Notes: generated by a model from the letters alone, not told the origin. Positions 23,629 through 34,817 are shown, counted from the stretch's first letter. The stretch is DNA of 64,000 nt from Rattus norvegicus (GCF_036323735.1 NC_086024.1:71168924-71232923); one strand, 5' to 3'. Translations and numbers: made by a program.

Positions 23629-23632
23629 CTTT
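23576..23632. repeat. TA/TG microsatellite
   Basis: Alternating TATGTATA and TATA units run over about 55 bp. Confidence 0.9.
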
Positions 23633-23689
23633 TTGTATTTCAAACTTCATAGAAAAGGGGCTAGTCACCAAGATGAGCTTGGTGGAGCC

Positions 23690-24000
23690 CACATGTTGCC
23701 TTGTCCTACTCCCATTTCTGATAAAATACCCTGAAAAAGTACAGTTTAAGGGAGAAAGGTTACAGATATTAGTTCTTCATTGTAAAGAATACATGATTAT
23801 AGGAGGTTGACATGGTTGCTTCCATGAAATGCAGAAATGAATCCATCTGTGATGTGTGCTCAGCTCCCTGTCTTAACTCTTACAGAGTCTAAGACCCCAT
23901 ATCTGAGAATGGTGCTGTGTACTTTCAGTACGTGTCTTTTCTCTTTAATGAATGTGAGTGAGACAATACTGTACAAATATGTATACAAGGCAATCTTTGA
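23690..24000 (-). mobile_element. Old rodent interspersed repeat (MaLR-like), antisense
   Basis: The text 'tctgataaaataccctg' followed by 'agggagaaaggttacag' resembles the reverse complement of the right end of a common rodent LTR-like repeat. A block around 'aatggtgctgtgtactttc' fits the same family. Divergence is high. Confidence 0.35.
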
Positions 24001-24004
24001 AACT

Positions 24005-24140
24005 TACCTCCCACCCCGCACTCAGAAAGCAAATACAGACAGATCGTTGTGAGTTTGAGGCAAGCAGTGTGGACAAAATGAGTTACAGAACAACAAAGAC
24101 TGTTTCACAGAGAAATCCTGTTTCCAAAAACAAAACCAAA
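24005..24140 (+). mobile_element. B1 SINE, diverged
   Basis: The B1 order is clear: 'gcactcagaaagcaaatac', 'gacagatcgttgtgagtttg', 'cacagagaaatcctgtttcc', then an A-rich tail. The left end is truncated. B1 is a 7SL RNA-derived SINE. Confidence 0.75.
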
Positions 24141-24149
24141 CAATAAATG

Positions 24150-25934
24150 AATAAAACAACCAAAAACCTTCACTTTTCATTTGATTCTAGGTTGTATCAA
24201 TAGAAAAATAAAACTAAACATCATTCTTTTTCTAAAAGTCAACATGAAAACCTATTTAAAACTAATATTAAACTGACCTAGTAGGGTCCAAAGTTGTACC
24301 AACACCCATATGTGATTATGCAGAGGCCTCCTTTATAAAATTCCACTCTCTACTTCTGTTTTATTCTCTTTTGGTTCCTTCCTTTCTTCCTCCCTCCCTT
24401 CCTTCCTTCTTTCCTTTCTCTCTTGTTTAGATCATACCACCTTTAAAAAACCTATTATCTAGTCTGCTGGTACTAAAATCCTTTTGTTCTTTTTTTGTAT
24501 GCTGTCTGTGTTTTTTTTTTTTTTTTGCTTATGGTTCACTATATTGTAAACCAGCCATATTTAACTTACAGACACAAAGTAATTTTGCTTGAAACTCAAT
24601 AAATAAAAGGATATGACCTTGATCTTATGTTTTCATTCATGAAGAACATATATTTCTCTATAACATTAAAATTTTACAAAATGGAGTGCTGAATACTTAT
24701 ATAAACATATTATTTATTTAATATGTACATGAAAATACATGCATTCACACATATGTATATATGCATATGTATATACATACTATACATACAGATATTCAGT
24801 GAAATCTACAGAAAGTTGGAATTACTACAAAATTCTTAATTTCTTTTTAAATAGAATTTGGTCCTACCAACTAGTTTGTTCATTCTAGTTTAAGTGTAGA
24901 TCTAAATCATTTTTGACTAAATGCTGTATTTCTACCCTCACGTTACTGAAGAGTAGGGAAGTTTCCTTTTTTGTAGCTTTAACATTGTGGATATTTTAAT
25001 AACCTACAGTCAAATATTTATGATTATATTTTACTCAGATTTACCCTATTGGTTGGACTTTCTGGAGTTTTTTGTTTGTTTTATCTTATATTTCATCCTA
25101 TTAGGGGCCGAAGTGATAATATTTAGCTCCATGAGGAAAATATTTAGAAAGTTTTATACAAATAATAGTATAGAAAAAGTATAGCTTTTCTGGAAATATC
25201 TTTTAAATTCTGCAATGTATATTACTTGAATGAAATTACCAAATTTTCTATACTTGCCATTAATTTATTCATATTTTCGAATGTATTAGCGTATTTTTAT
25301 TTGCTTACTGTTAATTATGTTAGTGGAACTAGTTATGCGCTCAAATTATTGACTTTCTATATTTGTCTTCTTCAAGCTTTGATAGATATAGAACATAGGC
25401 TAAGTTTTAAGAGTTTTGAAAAAAACCTCCATGACTGACCTCACAGAAACACAATACTCTAATATGTAAAATTCTAAGCATATCTTGTTCTTTGTCCTTG
25501 GTGATACTTTCATAAACACATGGTATTACATGACAAACAGCTTTTGCCCCTATAATTAGTTAATAATAAGATGTTATTAGTTAAGAAAGATTATCTATGT
25601 TGCCTAATATAATCAAAATAGATCTTAAAATCAAAGGTGTTGCTCCACTGGGTGAGAATCATTTGAATAATGAGAAGAATGTGACACATGGTGTTACCTT
25701 GGAAGATGGAGAAAATCACATGCCATGATCAGACAATGACCTCTAGCAGATGAATGACCCCTATCATCCAGAAGGTAACAGAAACCAAATTAGTATGTAG
25801 AGAAAAAATTCCAAGACTCCTAGTGACCTTGAGGGTAATTTTCTCTCCACAACTTGGAGATACCATCTCAGTTTTGTTACTCCTTGAAATATTTTGTATA
25901 TTTTTTACTTATTCTGTTGAAATTTGAAGTTTTA
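24150..25934. other. Unassigned AT-rich DNA with a pyrimidine tract
   Basis: Bases 24358-24425 are a CTTCC-rich pyrimidine run. Small open frames at 24987-25184 and 25226-25438 are hydrophobic as expected of AT-rich DNA and have no recognisable homology. No gene is supported. Confidence 0.4.
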
Positions 25935-25972
25935 TACACACACACACACACACACACTCACACACACACACA
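25935..25972. repeat. AC dinucleotide microsatellite
   Basis: An AC run of about 38 bp with one interruption. Confidence 0.95.
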
Positions 25973-26039
25973 TTCTGTCATTCTTTAACAGAAATGTGTA
26001 GCATGAAGTATATTTAAAAAGTATACCATGCTACCACCA

Positions 26040-26530
26040 GCTTTGCACTAGCACACCGGCCAACCTGTTCTCAACCCTGCAAACTCTCTGACTCAGAGCT
26101 CTGAAATTGCTTTCTCCTTCCAGCTCTCAATCTCCCATGGCTGGTTATTGCCCTGCATACCCTGTATTTCCAAATCCCGTGGCTAGCTAGGGTGCACCAC
26201 CCGTGCACATAATGCTTTGCCACTTTACCTGTCTCTGGAACCCAGTTGAGTCACCACATTTAGGAAGACACGATAAATCTTAGTTTATAATCAACAGGTA
26301 GAAACTATCATCCTAATTTTGTAAATTATTCTATGTTAGAAATCCTCCAGTGACCGACAGTCTCTGCTTCCTACATTCTGTATGCCCCTCTATCTCCTGC
26401 TGTCCAAAGGGCCATTCCTTTCTCCTGCCTCACTCTTACTCTTCCCAACCCTGAAGTCCTGCCTATTCATGCAATGATTGGTGTCCTGTAATGTTATTTA
26501 TTATGGGAAAATCCTACCACATAAATGCAT
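26040..26530 (-). mobile_element. Probable ERV LTR relic, antisense
   Basis: A GC-richer island with C/T-rich text ('ctctatctcctgctgtccaa', 'tcctgcctcactcttactc', 'tgcaatgattggtgtcctg') resembling the antisense strand of a rodent ERV LTR, similar in style to the LTR at 49247-49990. Boundaries and family are uncertain. Confidence 0.4.
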
Positions 26531-26744
26531 TGATTTCTTTCACAAAAAAATATAATTTCTGTATTTGTCTTACATAAAAACAAGAATTGTTTAATAAGTG
26601 GATTCTTAAATTGTAAGAACTGGTTTAAATAGAGTAATCAAGAATATAAAATCTACATGGGTAGTCCCAAATAAAACTAGAATATATATGGTTAATTAAA
26701 TTAAAACAGGTTTGAACTTGACTTTAAAATTAATATGGGACAGG

Positions 26745-26954
26745 GCTGGAGAGATAGAGAAAATTTTAATAACGCTGTTCTTTCAATAGCTCTGATTTGG
26801 TTCTCAATATTTATGAGTTTTTTTCACAGTCACATTTCACCCCAGTCTTAAGATACCCAAAGCACTTTATTGGTCTCTATGGGAACCTACAGGCACATAG
26901 TACACATGAGGTAATGTAGGCAAACACACATACATAAAACATATTTCTATCTTA
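26745..26954 (+). mobile_element. B2/B3-type SINE, highly diverged
   Basis: It begins with 'agggctggagagatagag', the signature head of tRNA-derived B2/B3 SINEs, and ends with 'aacacacatacataaaacat' leading into an AC microsatellite, the usual B3 tail environment. The centre is badly eroded. Confidence 0.65.
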
Positions 26955-27005
26955 AAACACACACACACATACAGAGATAGATAGATAGAGAGAGAGTCAC
27001 AGATT

Positions 27006-27036
<31 letters not shown>

Positions 27037-27068
27037 AACACACACATACACACACACACAGACACACA
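26955..27068. repeat. Compound AC/GATA microsatellite
   Basis: AC runs separated by GATA and AGAG units. It probably grew from the tail of the adjacent SINE. Confidence 0.9.
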
Positions 27069-27201
27069 TCTCTTTGAGCTGTGATTGAGGTGAAGTTTGA
27101 CTGGCCCTGTGAGAAATTAGCAAATCATCATCCCTACCCTAGCCCCCCAACACAACTGATTCCCTTCATATCTTAAATGATTTTCTATGTGAGTTACATA
27201 G

Positions 27202-27715
27202 GCAGCCCTGGATTATCTCTACAACCTTACCCAAGAATCAGTAGCAACTCTCCAAAACTGCATGACACAATCCCAGATGAGGCAAGAAGTGCAAAACAGT
27301 GAGAGTGCTAAAAATGTATTCCAAAATATTGAAAAGTACTTACATAGATACTTCCAGACATTAGGCCAGAGGAAAATATAACATAATACAGAGCTACAAC
27401 CAAAGACAAATCTGGAATGACAGCAAATGCCAGAGTCGCAGTTGGAAAAAGATTCAGAGCCACTATTAGAACCTGATCGATGCCCAGATCCAAAGCAGTC
27501 ATCAGAAATAAAAAAGACAAGGATGTGACTTTCTATCATAGACATTGTCACTGTGGACGAAACACCTAGGAACTGGAATAGAAATGGAAGGGACACTGCA
27601 GGTGATGCTGCAATTGCAAGGTCGGCCCTTGTGTAATATCTAGTGTCACAATGTACTAAATCTGTAATATTGAGTTCCTCATGAGAAATCTGGGGATAAA
27701 TCATAAAACCCTGAA
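27202..27715 (+). pseudogene. Unidentified coding-like stretch (possible pseudogene)
   Basis: One plus-strand frame stays open for long stretches with only isolated stop codons and no frame change over about 165 codons. It is rich in Gln, Glu, Ser and Asp ('LYNLTQESVATLQNCMTQSQ', 'RQEVQNSESAKNVFQNIEKY', 'LEKDSEPLLEPDRCPDPKQ', 'TPRNWNRNGRDTAGDAAIA'). This is unusual beside AT-rich neighbours and looks like a decayed protein-coding sequence. I do not recognise the parent. The 161-residue antisense frame over it is probably a shadow. Confidence 0.35.
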
Positions 27716-27884
27716 TACCAACTTAACACCACCCACACTATAATCTTAATTCCATAAATGAATGCAAGCACGTCCACTAAAAGAGGAAAAGTTAAAGTAT
27801 GTAAAATTCATTTTTATATATGAAAATTTCACTTTATTCTTTGTTAGTGGTCAGTTTAAAGTTGTCTTATAAGTGCTATAGTCA

Positions 27885-28490
27885 TGATTTGCTGACACAG
27901 TTCTCTAACACAAAGCATAGTAATGCGGCTGGTTGATGCCTGCAATGGCCTTTCCTTCTTAAGCAACCCCAATGAGAACTGTTACATTGTCAAGAAGACC
28001 TTCAGTGAATTCCTTGGTACCATCTAAGAGGTCAACTGATAGCACTGTACTGCCATGGGCATGGCTGCTTCAGGATCTCTTCCCATTGTCTGTTTTCAAT
28101 CAGCTCTTGATCCACTTCCCCGGAGGCAGATCCCCTGAAATTGTCAGCTTCTGGAATTTCCATGCCTGGGAAGAGCATATGCTCATCGCTACCAAGCCGT
28201 CTGATTTGGTCTTCAGGTCAGTGGCTGAAGTCGTCTGAATGATGCCCAGGTCTCCTTTAGCAATGACATACCTGACTATGGTTCCTGCCTTTTGGGCAAT
28301 AGAATATACATGTAGAGGCTAACAGCCACATCAACACAGTGTGGCTGGAAGCCATGGTAAACTTGCCACCCAGCATACTCAAGGTCCTGCGTGCAAAACT
28401 CAAGCCTGACATCCCCTAGTGCAGTCCGGCCTGGTGGCTCGCTGTCCCAGAACTGGGTAAACACCTTTATAATGAAATTTTCATACACTC
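27885..28490 (-). pseudogene. Bpnt1-ps: Bpnt1 processed pseudogene (5' half of the gene)
   Basis: Bpnt1 encodes a 3'(2'),5'-bisphosphate nucleotidase, a lithium-sensitive Mg-dependent enzyme of about 308 residues. On the minus strand a start codon at 28355 opens 'MASSHTV', followed through frame changes by 'YVIAKGDLGI', 'SATDLKTKSDGL', 'EEILKQPCP', and 'LDGTKEFTEGLLDNVTVL'. The metal-binding DPxDGT block survives as DLLDGT, just after a deletion of about 24 bases. Stops and frameshifts exclude function. Spliced continuity marks it as a retrocopy, and 135 bp before the ATG look like 5' UTR. Homology ends near the residue-150 equivalent ('KAIAGINQP'), with no 3' half and no A tail. Confidence 0.85.
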
Positions 28491-28514
28491 AAGGAAGAAG
28501 CTGAGTATACTGAC

Positions 28515-29300
28515 AAAATATTTTCTCATAACTTTGGAATTGAAGAATTAAGACTGTGGAATAGTTATCCTTCCTAAAGAAAATTAAAAATTCAATGCAA
28601 TTCCATCTAAATTCCAGTGCCACTCTTTAAAGAACTAGAACAAAAGACAGGTTAAATTCATTTGAAACACAAATGCTTCCTGAACTGAAATAAACTGGAT
28701 GTTTGAAAGTATATCAAGAGAGCCATTTAAATATCACCACTATGTTTACTAGCAGAAAGGTATACATATGGAACAATGGAATAGAAAAGAAAACACAAAA
28801 ATTATAGTAATGCAGATAAAGCTACCATAGCTTTAACGAAATTTACAGAAACATTCACTGGATAAAATCATACAAAATGGTTTTGTGAAAACTCTTTATG
28901 TACTTGTGGAAGTAGGAAACTAGGCACTTATATCCACTTGTATAACAAACAAAAAACAGCCATGAAAACTTTCAAAGGATTCAAAAGCCTTAATGCAAAA
29001 TCTGAAGCAAAAACATGAAGAGGAAAACATTCATAATATAGATAAGAATGGGTATGGATTTTCTAAATGGGAATTTGTTCACTTGGAAACTGTTCATTGA
29101 TAAGTAGGACGTAAGGAATTAAAATATTTGAGTAGTGTAAAGGACACTGCTAAGTAAAGCAAAAGCATACTATTTAGCATCTAAACGTTTAGCAAAGAAG
29201 TATTGTGTATAATGTGCAAAGAACTCAAGAAAGCAACCAAAAACCCAACCACTCAGTCAATAAATAAGTTTATATTCAGCTGGAAAGTAAAAAAAAAATT
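28515..29300 (+). mobile_element. Ancient L1 ORF2 C-terminal fragment, sense
   Basis: Collinear eroded ORF2 blocks are readable: 'ttcaatgcaattccatctaa', 'caatggaatagaaaagaaa', 'gaaactaggcacttatatcc', 'gtgcaaagaactcaagaaag'. It is much older than the Lx copies and has no open frame. Confidence 0.65.
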
Positions 29301-29584
29301 CATAAAATTTGTGGGGCAATGGAAGTAACTTGAAAATGTTTTGAAACTCAATTTACTCTTAAGCCTAAGCAAACCCCGACCCAGTTATGTTCTCTCTCAG
29401 ATACATATTCTAGGTCAAAGTTCTAGATACTTTTTTTAAGTTGTAAATAATGTCTTTAAATGTAATGAGATTTATGAATTTGCCACAAGGTGGAGGAATC
29501 AGAGAAGGGGATAGAACACCTGTGATATTAAAGACATTAAAGAAATAAAATTGGAACTATACTGGATACAGTCAACTACCTTTG

Positions 29585-29845
29585 TAGTGTCAAAGAGGGT
29601 TTTATATCCTGCTGGGGAACAAAGGATATTGACAGTCATACACATGTATGGATTCTGCACACAGTAATATTAACATGCCAGGCATATGTGTTCACTATGC
29701 AATGATCAAAGATGCTGACTATAGGGGTAATAAAATATTGACTGAAATTAATGCCCACTTAACTGAACGAGAATCATTCCTGATACTGTTAACTTCTTCA
29801 GGAGGCCATGGTCCTGGGGAGACGGGGGTTACAGATATTTGCTGA
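29585..29845 (+). pseudogene. dUTPase-like fragment, probably ERV-derived
   Basis: dUTPases hydrolyse dUTP; retroviruses and ERVs often carry one. One frame near 29592 reads 'LYPAGEQRILTVIHM', resembling the dUTPase PGxxxLxxTGI block. The next frame (29648-29845) reads 'GICVHYAMIKDADYRG', matching the G-V-I-D-x-D-Y-x-G motif, and further on 'SSGGHGPGETG', resembling the glycine-rich C-terminal GGFGSTG motif. The order and spacing fit, but there is a frame change and the residues are eroded. A decayed cellular Dut copy is the alternative. Confidence 0.45.
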
Positions 29846-29999
29846 GTGGATATGTTGTTTAACTGGCAACAAATTCTGTTTAGGCCCATATATTAGCTCT
29901 TCCAGTCTTAATACCAGGAATGTCTTTATAGCATAAGGTCAGGGAAGGCAGAAAACCACATGTCTAACATAAGAGATGAGATGAAGTGATTTTTGCTCG

Positions 30000-30405
30000 T
30001 CTGTCCTTAAGGGAACAGCTATATCACTTACTCAGAACGTACTCAGCATGTATTGTGGCCTAGAAGAATGAAAGAACATAAGAGACATAAGAATAAAGAA
30101 CAAGAAAAAAGCTGTCATTTACACATGGAATATTTATTATACTTACGAATTCATAGTAGCTGTTGCTACCCGTACAATACCTCAACAAAATACAACTGTC
30201 AGTAATTCTTTACGAAAGAATGAACAAATCTAGTAAGGTTCTACCCTTCCTGAGGAGTTAGGAAAGAGTAATAATTGCTTAGGGAGGGATAGTAATATTC
30301 CTTATTATTATAGCCAGTGGCATACAACCCTTGTTCAAATAAATAACCTTGCTCATGCAACCATCACTAAATTAAGTGGGTCAAACACAAGGAGTAAAGA
30401 TTTAT
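30000..30405 (+). other. Coding-like frame of unknown origin
   Basis: One frame reads through about 135 codons with three stops, including a double stop at about 30220: 'LKGTAISLTQNVLSMYCGLE', 'YEFIVAVATRTIPQQNTTVS', 'STLPEELGKSNNCLGRDSN', 'ATITKLSGSNTRSKDL'. Composition is more protein-like than its flanks. It lies 150 bp behind the dUTPase-like relic and may belong to the same element. I do not recognise it. Confidence 0.3.
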
Positions 30406-30505
30406 AAATGATATGAGAGTGGAAAAGTGGTCTCAGAGGAGTGTTTACAGCAGCAGAAATAGAAATAGGCAAGAAGAAGATAATGGGGTAAATATAAGAA
30501 AGGTG

Positions 30506-30506
<1 letters not shown>

Positions 30507-30545
<39 letters not shown>
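30507..30545. repeat. TG dinucleotide microsatellite
   Basis: About 19 uninterrupted TG units. Confidence 0.95.
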
Positions 30546-30549
<4 letters not shown>

Positions 30550-30554
30550 CTTAT

Positions 30555-31815
30555 TTTAGTTTCACTCATGCTGAATTTTTTTTCATGGGTTTTCTTTGGT
30601 GTACTTAACCTGGTTGGGTCAGAGTTTTCCTTCTACTATGCTGTGTTGGGCTGGAATTGTGAATAAATATTTTTGAAATGTGGTTTTGTTATGGAGTATC
30701 TTGCTTTCTACCTCTGTGGTGGTTTAGAATTTTGTCTGAGCTGAATCTGTGGTCTCCTAGAGAGAGCAAGACATATGCCCAGAACCTTCTAGCCTTTGCA
30801 ATCTCTGTAGAGAATTTGTGTGTAATTCTGATATGTCTGCCTTTATATGTGACTTGGCATTTTTCTTTACAGCTTTTAATATTCTCTGTTCTGTATATTC
30901 AGTGTTTTGATTATTATGTGATGAGAGAATTTTTTCTAGTCCAGTCTATTTGGTGTTTTTATGCTTCTTGTGTGTTTATAGGCATATCTTTCCTTAGGTT
31001 TAGAAGTGTTACTTTTATAATTTTGTTGAAAATAGTTTCTAGAATTTTGAGCTGGGAATCTTCTGCTTCTTCTTATTATTCTGAAGTTTGGTCTTTTCGT
31101 GGATTCCAAGATTTCCTGGATGTATTGTGTCAGGAACATTTGAGATCAACATTTTCTTTAGCCAATGCATCAATTTTTTCTATAGCACACCTACACCTGG
31201 GATTCTCTCTCCCATCTCTTGCATTCTGTAGCTAACACTACTGTCTGTAACTCCTGTTATCTTATGTGCTTTTTTTTCATCTCTAAGATTCCCTCTGCTT
31301 GTGTTTCCTTTATTGCTTTTATATTTGTTTTCAGGTTTGAAACAGTTTTATTCATTTCCTTTAACTTTCTGATTGTATTTTCCTGTATTTTTGTAAGGGA
31401 TTTATTCCTTTCCTCTATAAAGGCCTCTCATGCTATATTGCCCTGGCTGTTGTGCTCTTATGCTGGCCGTTGGCCATCCAAGTTTGTAGTTACTACAGGT
31501 TCAGGTGCTGATTTCTGAGTTTATCTTTTAGGATGGTATTTGTTGGATTTTTTATCCCTTTGCTTCTAGTCTCTCTTGGTCTTCTGACTTTAGTGGCCTG
31601 CAGTTCTGGTGATGAGTTCTGGTCCAGGAAGAGGTCTTCATTGGGAGTTTTGTTGGTAGAATTTCCTCTAAGGTACCTATTACCAGTGCGATCTTGTAAC
31701 CCTCAAGCCTTCATTGTCTCCTGCAAAGCCGTCAGAGTTGTGGTGCAGGAAACGGAGCACAGAGTGTAAGATGTAGTTTATTGCCACAGGTACCTTCACG
31801 GTGACAGGAAGCTAC
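30555..31815 (-). mobile_element. Lx-type L1 5' portion: ORF1 and 5' UTR, antisense
   Basis: The plus strand runs antisense through an L1 ORF1: 'tggagtatcttgctttctac', 'agaaccttctagcctttgc', 'tttatatgtgacttggcat', 'ttttgttgaaaatagtttc', matching the ORF1 antisense text of the full-length element at 60200-61260. The right part is 5' UTR, including 'gcaggaaacggagcacag' near 31746, which recurs in the monomers at 50281. The 185-residue plus-strand frame at 30678-31235 is an antisense shadow. ORF2 and the 3' UTR are absent, so this is an internal or rearranged piece. Confidence 0.75.
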
Positions 31816-32945
31816 GGGACATTCACAGTGAATGCATGTTTTGTTTTTCCCTACTTTTGCTCTTAGAGCTACCACTCATATAAGGTAAAGTTTAAAAACT
31901 ATAAGTTTTGTGGCTGACAAAATACTGAAAATAAGTGAAAAGATTTAGAAAATCAGAAAGCTTTTCTTTATATTAGACAAGAAATGACAATTTCACACAA
32001 ATGAAACAAGGAAATTTTAGTTTGATAAGGAGTCGGAAATTGGCCTTTATCCCTGATGCCCTGACAAGTTATTCACTCAAAGTATTATGTTAGTAGGGAG
32101 TTGAGTGAGAGCATAAAAACAATAACTGTTATAAGGTAATGCCCTAGAAGAATTAAAATTGTCACAGTGAATAGAGGGTATCGTGGGGTCAGAGTCTAAG
32201 AGCAATTGTTTATGTAGACACATATCTTTAGTTACTCTAAGTCCCTTTCAGAGAGTAATGGTCACTGTTTATCCTTCCTCTTTCCTAGGCACAAAGAAAT
32301 CTCTCATTTGTGGCGTGCAGATAAGATTCTGTGAAGAAATCACTTTTATTTTTAATTTTGACTATGAAAACTGGTACAACACAAGCCGTAAGTCACGTCA
32401 TGGGAATGCACTAGTTTAAATGAGAATGTTCCTTACAGAATCAGATATTGAAATACTTGGATAATTAGTTCATGGTTTTTATTATAAATGTTTAAGTCTT
32501 TTTGGAGAAAGTATGTTACCTGGAATTGGCTATGAGAGTTCACAGACACATTCTATTACCAGATTACAGCTTCTGATGTGACTGCAGATAATCTACTGAA
32601 AGTCATCTTGCTTCTTCATCAATAAAGCAGTTAATTGCTTTATTATTTTAGTTTCTTTTACTATTGATATCTTTATTGGAATATAATGATTAAGATTCCA
32701 CTTGAGCCATTTTTATTCATAATCTTAACTTTACAAGTAGATATGAACTGTGGGATTGAATACTGCCTCTAATACTTTGAAAAACTAAAGATATATTAAA
32801 AAGCATGCTTGAATTTAAAGATCTGCAAAGATAGAAATTATTTTAAACATAATCAAGAATATAGTAAGAAGAGTAAATATGTTCTATAGAATCAGTGAAC
32901 ACAAGAGCTGGGGGATTTCAATGAGAGAAAAAAACAATTTCTATT
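31816..32945. other. Unassigned AT-rich DNA
   Basis: No element or gene recognised. A 78-codon frame at 32183-32419 has no recognisable product. Confidence 0.4.
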
Positions 32946-32949
32946 CTGA

Positions 32950-33172
32950 TTATTACACATGATCTTTCAAAGGCCTGGTATTTAGGTTGTGTTGTGTACG
33001 ATTTGTGGCATATCATAGTTCTTTCTGCTTCCTGATCATACCTTTTCTTATTACCAAGCTGTCCTGTCCTGATGGACTCTGATCCCTATGCACCCGTAAG
33101 AGAAAATCAACTCTGTCATCTGTAAGTTGCTTTTGGTTATGATGTTTTATAACAGCAAGTATAATTGTATCT
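32950..33172 (+). mobile_element. Old MaLR (MT-type) LTR 3' end
   Basis: The pattern 'ctgatggactctgatccc', then 'taagttgcttttggttatg', then 'gttttataacagcaag' is the right-hand part of an MT-type MaLR LTR. It is old and partial. Confidence 0.5.
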
Positions 33173-33689
33173 TTAATTCACCTGATGTCATATAATCTCA
33201 GAGGCTTACTGATTAATAAGCTCACCCTTTATAGCTCTTTCTAGATGCTGGATGTCTGTTTCAACTCAGTTGTTGCAGCTCAAACTCCTCTCCAAGCAGA
33301 TTCATTTAATCTGGCTTTGCTTAGCTTCTCACTGCATTGTTCTATTTGGCCTCAAACTAACTCTGCCAGTTTGTTCTACTTTTCTGACTCCTTTTTATAC
33401 TCCGGCATCAATTGCTTCCACTGACCTGCACTCAACTACGTGAACTCATGAGCAAACCTACCTCCATTGCCCTGTCCTCACTGTACTGACTACCATTTCT
33501 GACCAAACTTATTGAACTTCTCCTCTGATGCTTTTAAGTAGCCCTTCTCCTGAGAGTAGTGCATATTATAGTCTGTCAAACCTTTCTTTGGTTATTGTCA
33601 GCATGGGTGATTTCTTTCTTGCTTTTAGGGAAGTTTTGGTCTAGGAGCATGGGTGCTTTGGCAAGAAGTCATATCCAAAGACCTGCTAG
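33173..33689. other. Unassigned DNA, GC slightly raised
   Basis: A C/T-rich stretch (33240-33480) looks like an eroded interspersed repeat but could not be assigned. Confidence 0.35.
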
Positions 33690-33870
33690 GTCTACATGAT
33701 ATGAGCTGGAATGCAGACACACCCTGGATCCCAGTATGATCCCACTAGAATTCAGGTACCTCCTTAATGCACACCTTGAATCCCAAACAATGCTGTCTAA
33801 TTGAGGGGGAAAACGAGAAATTGAAGAAAGATTTGCTAGGATTAGCAACTTGATATTAAAAGTGTTCATG
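33690..33870 (+). mobile_element. LTR-like relic, family A, copy 2
   Basis: It shares 'ggaatgcagacacacc' and 'tctaattgaggg', in the same order and spacing class, with 5140-5320. Only part of the family-A unit is present. Confidence 0.45.
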
Positions 33871-34815
33871 TGTTTTATCATAGTAAGAACAGATTGTGTT
33901 AAAAGATAAGTGAGCCCATATCACATATAGCAGAGAGCACAACAGTTTGATATTCAATATCTGCCTAGTGAATATAAGAGCAAAATATGAATAATAAGGA
34001 TATTGTCAAGAGCAGTATAGACAAGTTGCAAGCACTATGCAATTGAATCTTGCTAGGGAAAATTTGATGAGGTAATGGTTAGTACACTTTTGTGGCACCA
34101 CACATCATGCTTAGGGCTCAGGAGTTCATAATTCCTCCTTGGAAATACTTACTTTTTTCACTGAAATTGTATTATGAAAGTAAACTATATTTAAGTGTTT
34201 ATTAGCCATGTAGATTTATTTTTTAAAAATGTTCTCTTCAATTCCAAAATGAAATTTAAAATGGGTTTTTCATTCCTTAATGTTTGGCCATTGTATTTTA
34301 TCACTACAATGTAAAAGTACTAAATGTATCATGATACCAGTAGCTACATTATTCTTGTTTCTGGCTGCTCAATATAACACAACTTTGAGAAGCCTCACAA
34401 TGACTGTGAACTCTGAGAAGAAATCATATAGACAACAAAAGGAAAGGGAAATTTAAATGTCAAATTGGATATGTAATATCTCATAAGACAATATTACTCC
34501 ATTCCAAAAGTTGAAGCTCAATGTCCAAACTGCCTTCTACTTCATCCCACAAGTTCAGCACTATCCCTCTTGATAATCAAATTTCTATCCTGTTGACTTT
34601 GTTTACACATTCTAACCATATCCTGGACATAGATATTATGAAATACAAGGAAAGTCAAGACTACATTCTAGTTTTTGTGGGTGTTCATGAGTTCCCATTC
34701 ACTTAAGGAAGTATATAATTGAAAAAAATAAAAAAAGTATTACAGATTACGAGAGAAGCTACAAAAAGTGAAAATGTTTGGAATTTTTTGAATAAAATTT
34801 CTGGTTATTATTGCT
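33871..34815. other. Unassigned AT-rich DNA
   Basis: Nothing recognisable apart from small chance frames. Confidence 0.4.
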
Positions 34816-34817
34816 GA

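Noticed and set aside
25998..26035. A short hairpin ('gtagcatg' ... 'catgctac') considered as a small inverted-repeat transposon
   Set aside because: The stem is only 8 bp plus a few more imperfect pairs and no flanking duplication is visible.
26955..27068. Regular AC/GATA units considered as a possible array of spaced repeats
   Set aside because: Simple compound microsatellite; no unique spacers and no array architecture.
27219..27704. A 161-codon minus-strand open frame
   Set aside because: The plus strand has a more protein-like frame across the same bases; the minus frame is Cys/Ser/Phe-rich and has no recognisable domain.
30678..31235. A 185-codon plus-strand open frame that looks like a membrane protein
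   Set aside because: It is the antisense of a decayed L1 ORF1; the hydrophobic appearance comes from reading the opposite strand of A-rich coding sequence.
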